Positions 61,891 to 64,000 of a stretch of 64,000 nucleotides of DNA are shown one piece after another (positions within the stretch are counted from its first letter, which is position 1; the number at the start of each line of letters is the position of its first letter). This DNA comes from Kocuria palustris (GTDB taxonomy: Bacteria > Actinomycetota > Actinomycetes > Actinomycetales > Micrococcaceae), in contig NZ_JAFBCR010000001.1 of the NCBI RefSeq assembly GCF_016907795.1, positions 558,001-622,000 on the forward strand, given 5' to 3'. The notes beneath the pieces were generated by a model that had not been told where the DNA came from, did no database searches, and was given only the letters and a program-made list of their open reading frames with translations. A program made the position numbers and the translations under genes.

Positions 61891-63861
61891 TCACCGGCCC
61901 CGCAGCACGGGCTCCAGTGCCTCCAGCACGGCCGGATCCTCGATGGTCGAGGGCACCGGCGCCTCCTGGCCATCGGCCATCTGGCGCATGGTCTTGCGCA
62001 GGATCTTCCCGGAGCGGGTCTTGGGCAGGGCCTCGACCACCGCGATCTGCTTGAGGTCGGCGACCGCGCCGATCTCCCGGCGCACAAGCTGCACGAGCTC
62101 CTCGCTGAGCTGCTCCTGCGAGGTCTCGATGCCCTGCTTGACCACCACGTATCCGCACGGGCGCTGCCCCTTGAGCTCATCGGCCACGCCGATCACGGCG
62201 CACTCGGCCACCGCGGGGTGCTGGGCCAGGGCCTGCTCGAGCGCACCGGTGGAGAGCCGGTGGCCGGAGACGTTGATGACATCGTCGGTGCGGCCCATCA
62301 CGAAGACGTAGCCGTCCTCGTCGATCCGCCCGGAGTCGCCCGTGACGTAGTACCCGGGGAAGGCCTCCAGGTAGGCGCTGCGGAAGCGGTCGTCGCTGCC
62401 CCACAGGGTGGCCAGCGTGCCCGGCGGCATCGGCAGGCGCACGGCGATGTTGCCCTCCTCCCCCTGCGGCACCGGCTCGCCCAGCGGATCCAGGATCTCG
62501 ATCTCGTAGCCCGGGATCGGCACCGTGGAAGAGCCGGACTTCAGCGGCAGCTGCTCCAGGCCCACCGGATTGCCGCTGATGGCCCAGCCCGTCTCGGTCT
62601 GCCACCAGTGATCGACCACGGGGATATCCAGCGCCCTGCCCGCCCAGCTCCAGGTCTCCGGGTCCAGGCGCTCGCCAGCCACGAACAGCGTGTCCAGGTT
62701 CGACAGATCGTGCTCGGCCACCAGCTCGCCCTCGGGGTCCTGCCTGCGGATGGCCCGCAGCGCGGTGGGGGCGGTGAAGAAGGCCTTCACGCGGTGCTCG
62801 GCCACCAGCCGCCAGAACGCACCGGCATCCGGGGTGCCCACCGGCTTGCCCTCGTAGAGCACGGTCGTGGCCCCGGCCAGCAGCGGCGCGTAGACGATGT
62901 AGGAGTGGCCCACGACCCAGCCCACGTCCGAGGCGGTGCACATGACCTCGCCGGGGCCGATGTCGTAGATGTTGGCCATGGACCAGCTCAGCGCCACGGC
63001 GTGGCCGCCGTTGTCCCGCACGACGCCCTTGGGGCTGCCGGTCGTGCCGGAGGTGTAGAGGATGTAGAGCGGATCGGTGGCAGCGACCTCGACCGGCTCG
63101 GCAGGCTCGGCGGCCTCGACCGCCTCCTGCCAGTCCACCCACTCCAGGCCGTCGACGGCCGCGCGCTCGCGCATGCCCGCGACGTCGTGCTCGAAGCCCT
63201 CGCGCCCGACCACCAGCACCGCAGACGGCTTATGCTCGGCCATCTGCACCGCCTCCTCCACGGAGGGCAGGTACTCGATGCGTCGCTTGGGCTCCACTCC
63301 GCCGGAGGCCGTGATGACGGCGCGCGGGGCGCAGTCGTCGATCCGCACGGCGAGCTCGCGCGGGGCGAAGCCGCCGAAGACCACCGAGTGCACCGCGCCC
63401 AGCCGGGCGCAGGCCAGCATGGAGATCAGCGCCTCCGGGATCATCGGGAGGTAGATGAGCACCCGATCGCCCTTCTGCACGCCCAGCTCCCGCAGGGCCC
63501 CGGCGGCCCGCGCCACCCGGTCCTGCAGCTGGGCATAGGTGATCGTCTCCTGCCGCTCGAGCACGGCGGAGTCGTAGATGATGGCCGCCTGATCCCCGCG
63601 ACCGGCCGCGACGTGGCGGTCCACCGCATTGGCGCACGTGTTGAGCGTGGCCTCCGGGAACCAGCGGAAGATCGGGTCGCCGGAACCATCCAGCGCCCGG
63701 CTGGGCGGCGTCATCCAGTCGATGCCCTGGGCTGCCTCCAGCCAGAAGCCCTCCCGATCCTCGACGCTGCGCCGCCACGCCCCGGAGTAGGTGCCGTCGC
63801 CGGGCAGCGTGCGCTCGGCGGTTGTGGTGGGGCGGGGCTGGTCCGCGCTGTGCTGGCTCAT
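61891..63861 (-). CDS. Propionyl-CoA/acetyl-CoA synthetase (PrpE-like)
   Basis: This 656-residue AMP-forming ligase activates a short-chain acid to its CoA ester. It shows the P-loop 'LYILYTSGTTGSPKG', 'TASDVGWVVGHSYIVYAPLL', 'VVDHWWQTETGWAI', 'YVTGDSGRIDEDGYVFVMGR', 'DDVINVSGHRLSTGALE' and the C-terminal catalytic lysine in 'LPKTRSGKILRKTMR'. The 'NTCANAVDRHV' N-terminal style and short C-terminus favour PrpE over Acs, but substrate choice is inference. ATG at 63861 follows AAGGAG. The remaining 139 bases to the window end hold its upstream region and no gene that I can see. Confidence 0.93.
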   Translation of the reverse strand: MSQHSADQPRPTTTAERTLPGDGTYSGAWRRSVEDREGFWLEAAQGIDWMTPPSRALDGSGDPIFRWFPEATLNTCANAVDRHVAAGRGDQAAIIYDSAVLERQETITYAQLQDRVARAAGALRELGVQKGDRVLIYLPMIPEALISMLACARLGAVHSVVFGGFAPRELAVRIDDCAPRAVITASGGVEPKRRIEYLPSVEEAVQMAEHKPSAVLVVGREGFEHDVAGMRERAAVDGLEWVDWQEAVEAAEPAEPVEVAATDPLYILYTSGTTGSPKGVVRDNGGHAVALSWSMANIYDIGPGEVMCTASDVGWVVGHSYIVYAPLLAGATTVLYEGKPVGTPDAGAFWRLVAEHRVKAFFTAPTALRAIRRQDPEGELVAEHDLSNLDTLFVAGERLDPETWSWAGRALDIPVVDHWWQTETGWAISGNPVGLEQLPLKSGSSTVPIPGYEIEILDPLGEPVPQGEEGNIAVRLPMPPGTLATLWGSDDRFRSAYLEAFPGYYVTGDSGRIDEDGYVFVMGRTDDVINVSGHRLSTGALEQALAQHPAVAECAVIGVADELKGQRPCGYVVVKQGIETSQEQLSEELVQLVRREIGAVADLKQIAVVEALPKTRSGKILRKTMRQMADGQEAPVPSTIEDPAVLEALEPVLRGR

Positions 63862-64000
63862 GGATGCTCCTTGTCCGTGCTGTGCGTGGCTCGTGGGCCG
63901 GTCCGGTCCGGGGCGCCGCGCAGGCAATGCACGCGGTGCGCCGCCGCCGGGCCCGCCCGGTTCCATGTCCGCCACACTAGTGACTCAGCTCACTCAGCAC

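Overview
The window is a high-GC chromosome segment from an actinobacterium, most likely Micrococcales and probably Micrococcaceae (Kocuria-like). This rests on the GC-rich coding style, the frequent GTG starts, and the gene order parA-scpA-scpB-rluB-tyrA-cmk-der, which is characteristic of Actinobacteria. Genus-level placement is inference.

Positions 1-21,549 are ordinary chromosome. They hold a PNPOx-fold protein (cut by the window edge), an operon of nucleosidase, lipoate-ligase-like and SRAP proteins, a membrane protein, a YggS-type PLP protein, recQ, a siderophore-interacting flavoprotein, a Tat-exported serine hydrolase, a lipoprotein, a LysR regulator carrying two indels, a flavodoxin, two fluoride channels, an SDR/DUF2867 protein, two tandem ThrE-type exporters, a thiolase, an ornithine-cyclodeaminase-like enzyme and a sodium:solute symporter.

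Positions 21,600-45,300 are an accessory, mosaic region with several visibly AT-richer patches. An intact IS481 element (22,259-23,374) splits a surface-protein gene. After it come a membrane/coiled-coil protein, a two-gene cassette (2TM protein plus SAM methyltransferase), and a single-chain MmeI-like restriction-modification enzyme. Then there is a nest of IS481, IS3 and IS30 pieces, a nuclease-helicase pair resembling Hachiman (HamA/HamB), a decayed IS3 element containing a run of 21 C, an AT-rich PH/SHOCT protein and an IS481 remnant. A tRNA-Pro(GGG) lies at 40,124-40,200, with its 3' end facing the island. Beyond the tRNA are a NUDIX + PLD/helicase/DUF3427 operon and an ApeA-like HEPN protein. 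Together this reads as a defence island built up by IS activity.

Positions 45,370-63,861 are core genes again: pyc, then the der-cmk-tyrA-rluB block and scpB-scpA-parA, all read leftward. After them come a DctA-type dicarboxylate symporter, divergent from a CitA/DcuS-like two-component system that probably controls it, a decayed AMP-forming ligase, and a propionyl/acetyl-CoA synthetase. Perfect hairpins mark several transcript ends.

The window contains an unusual number of single-base frameshifts in otherwise well-preserved genes (LysR, the sensor kinase and several island genes) as well as the C21 run. Base-calling error must be excluded before these are treated as true pseudogenes.
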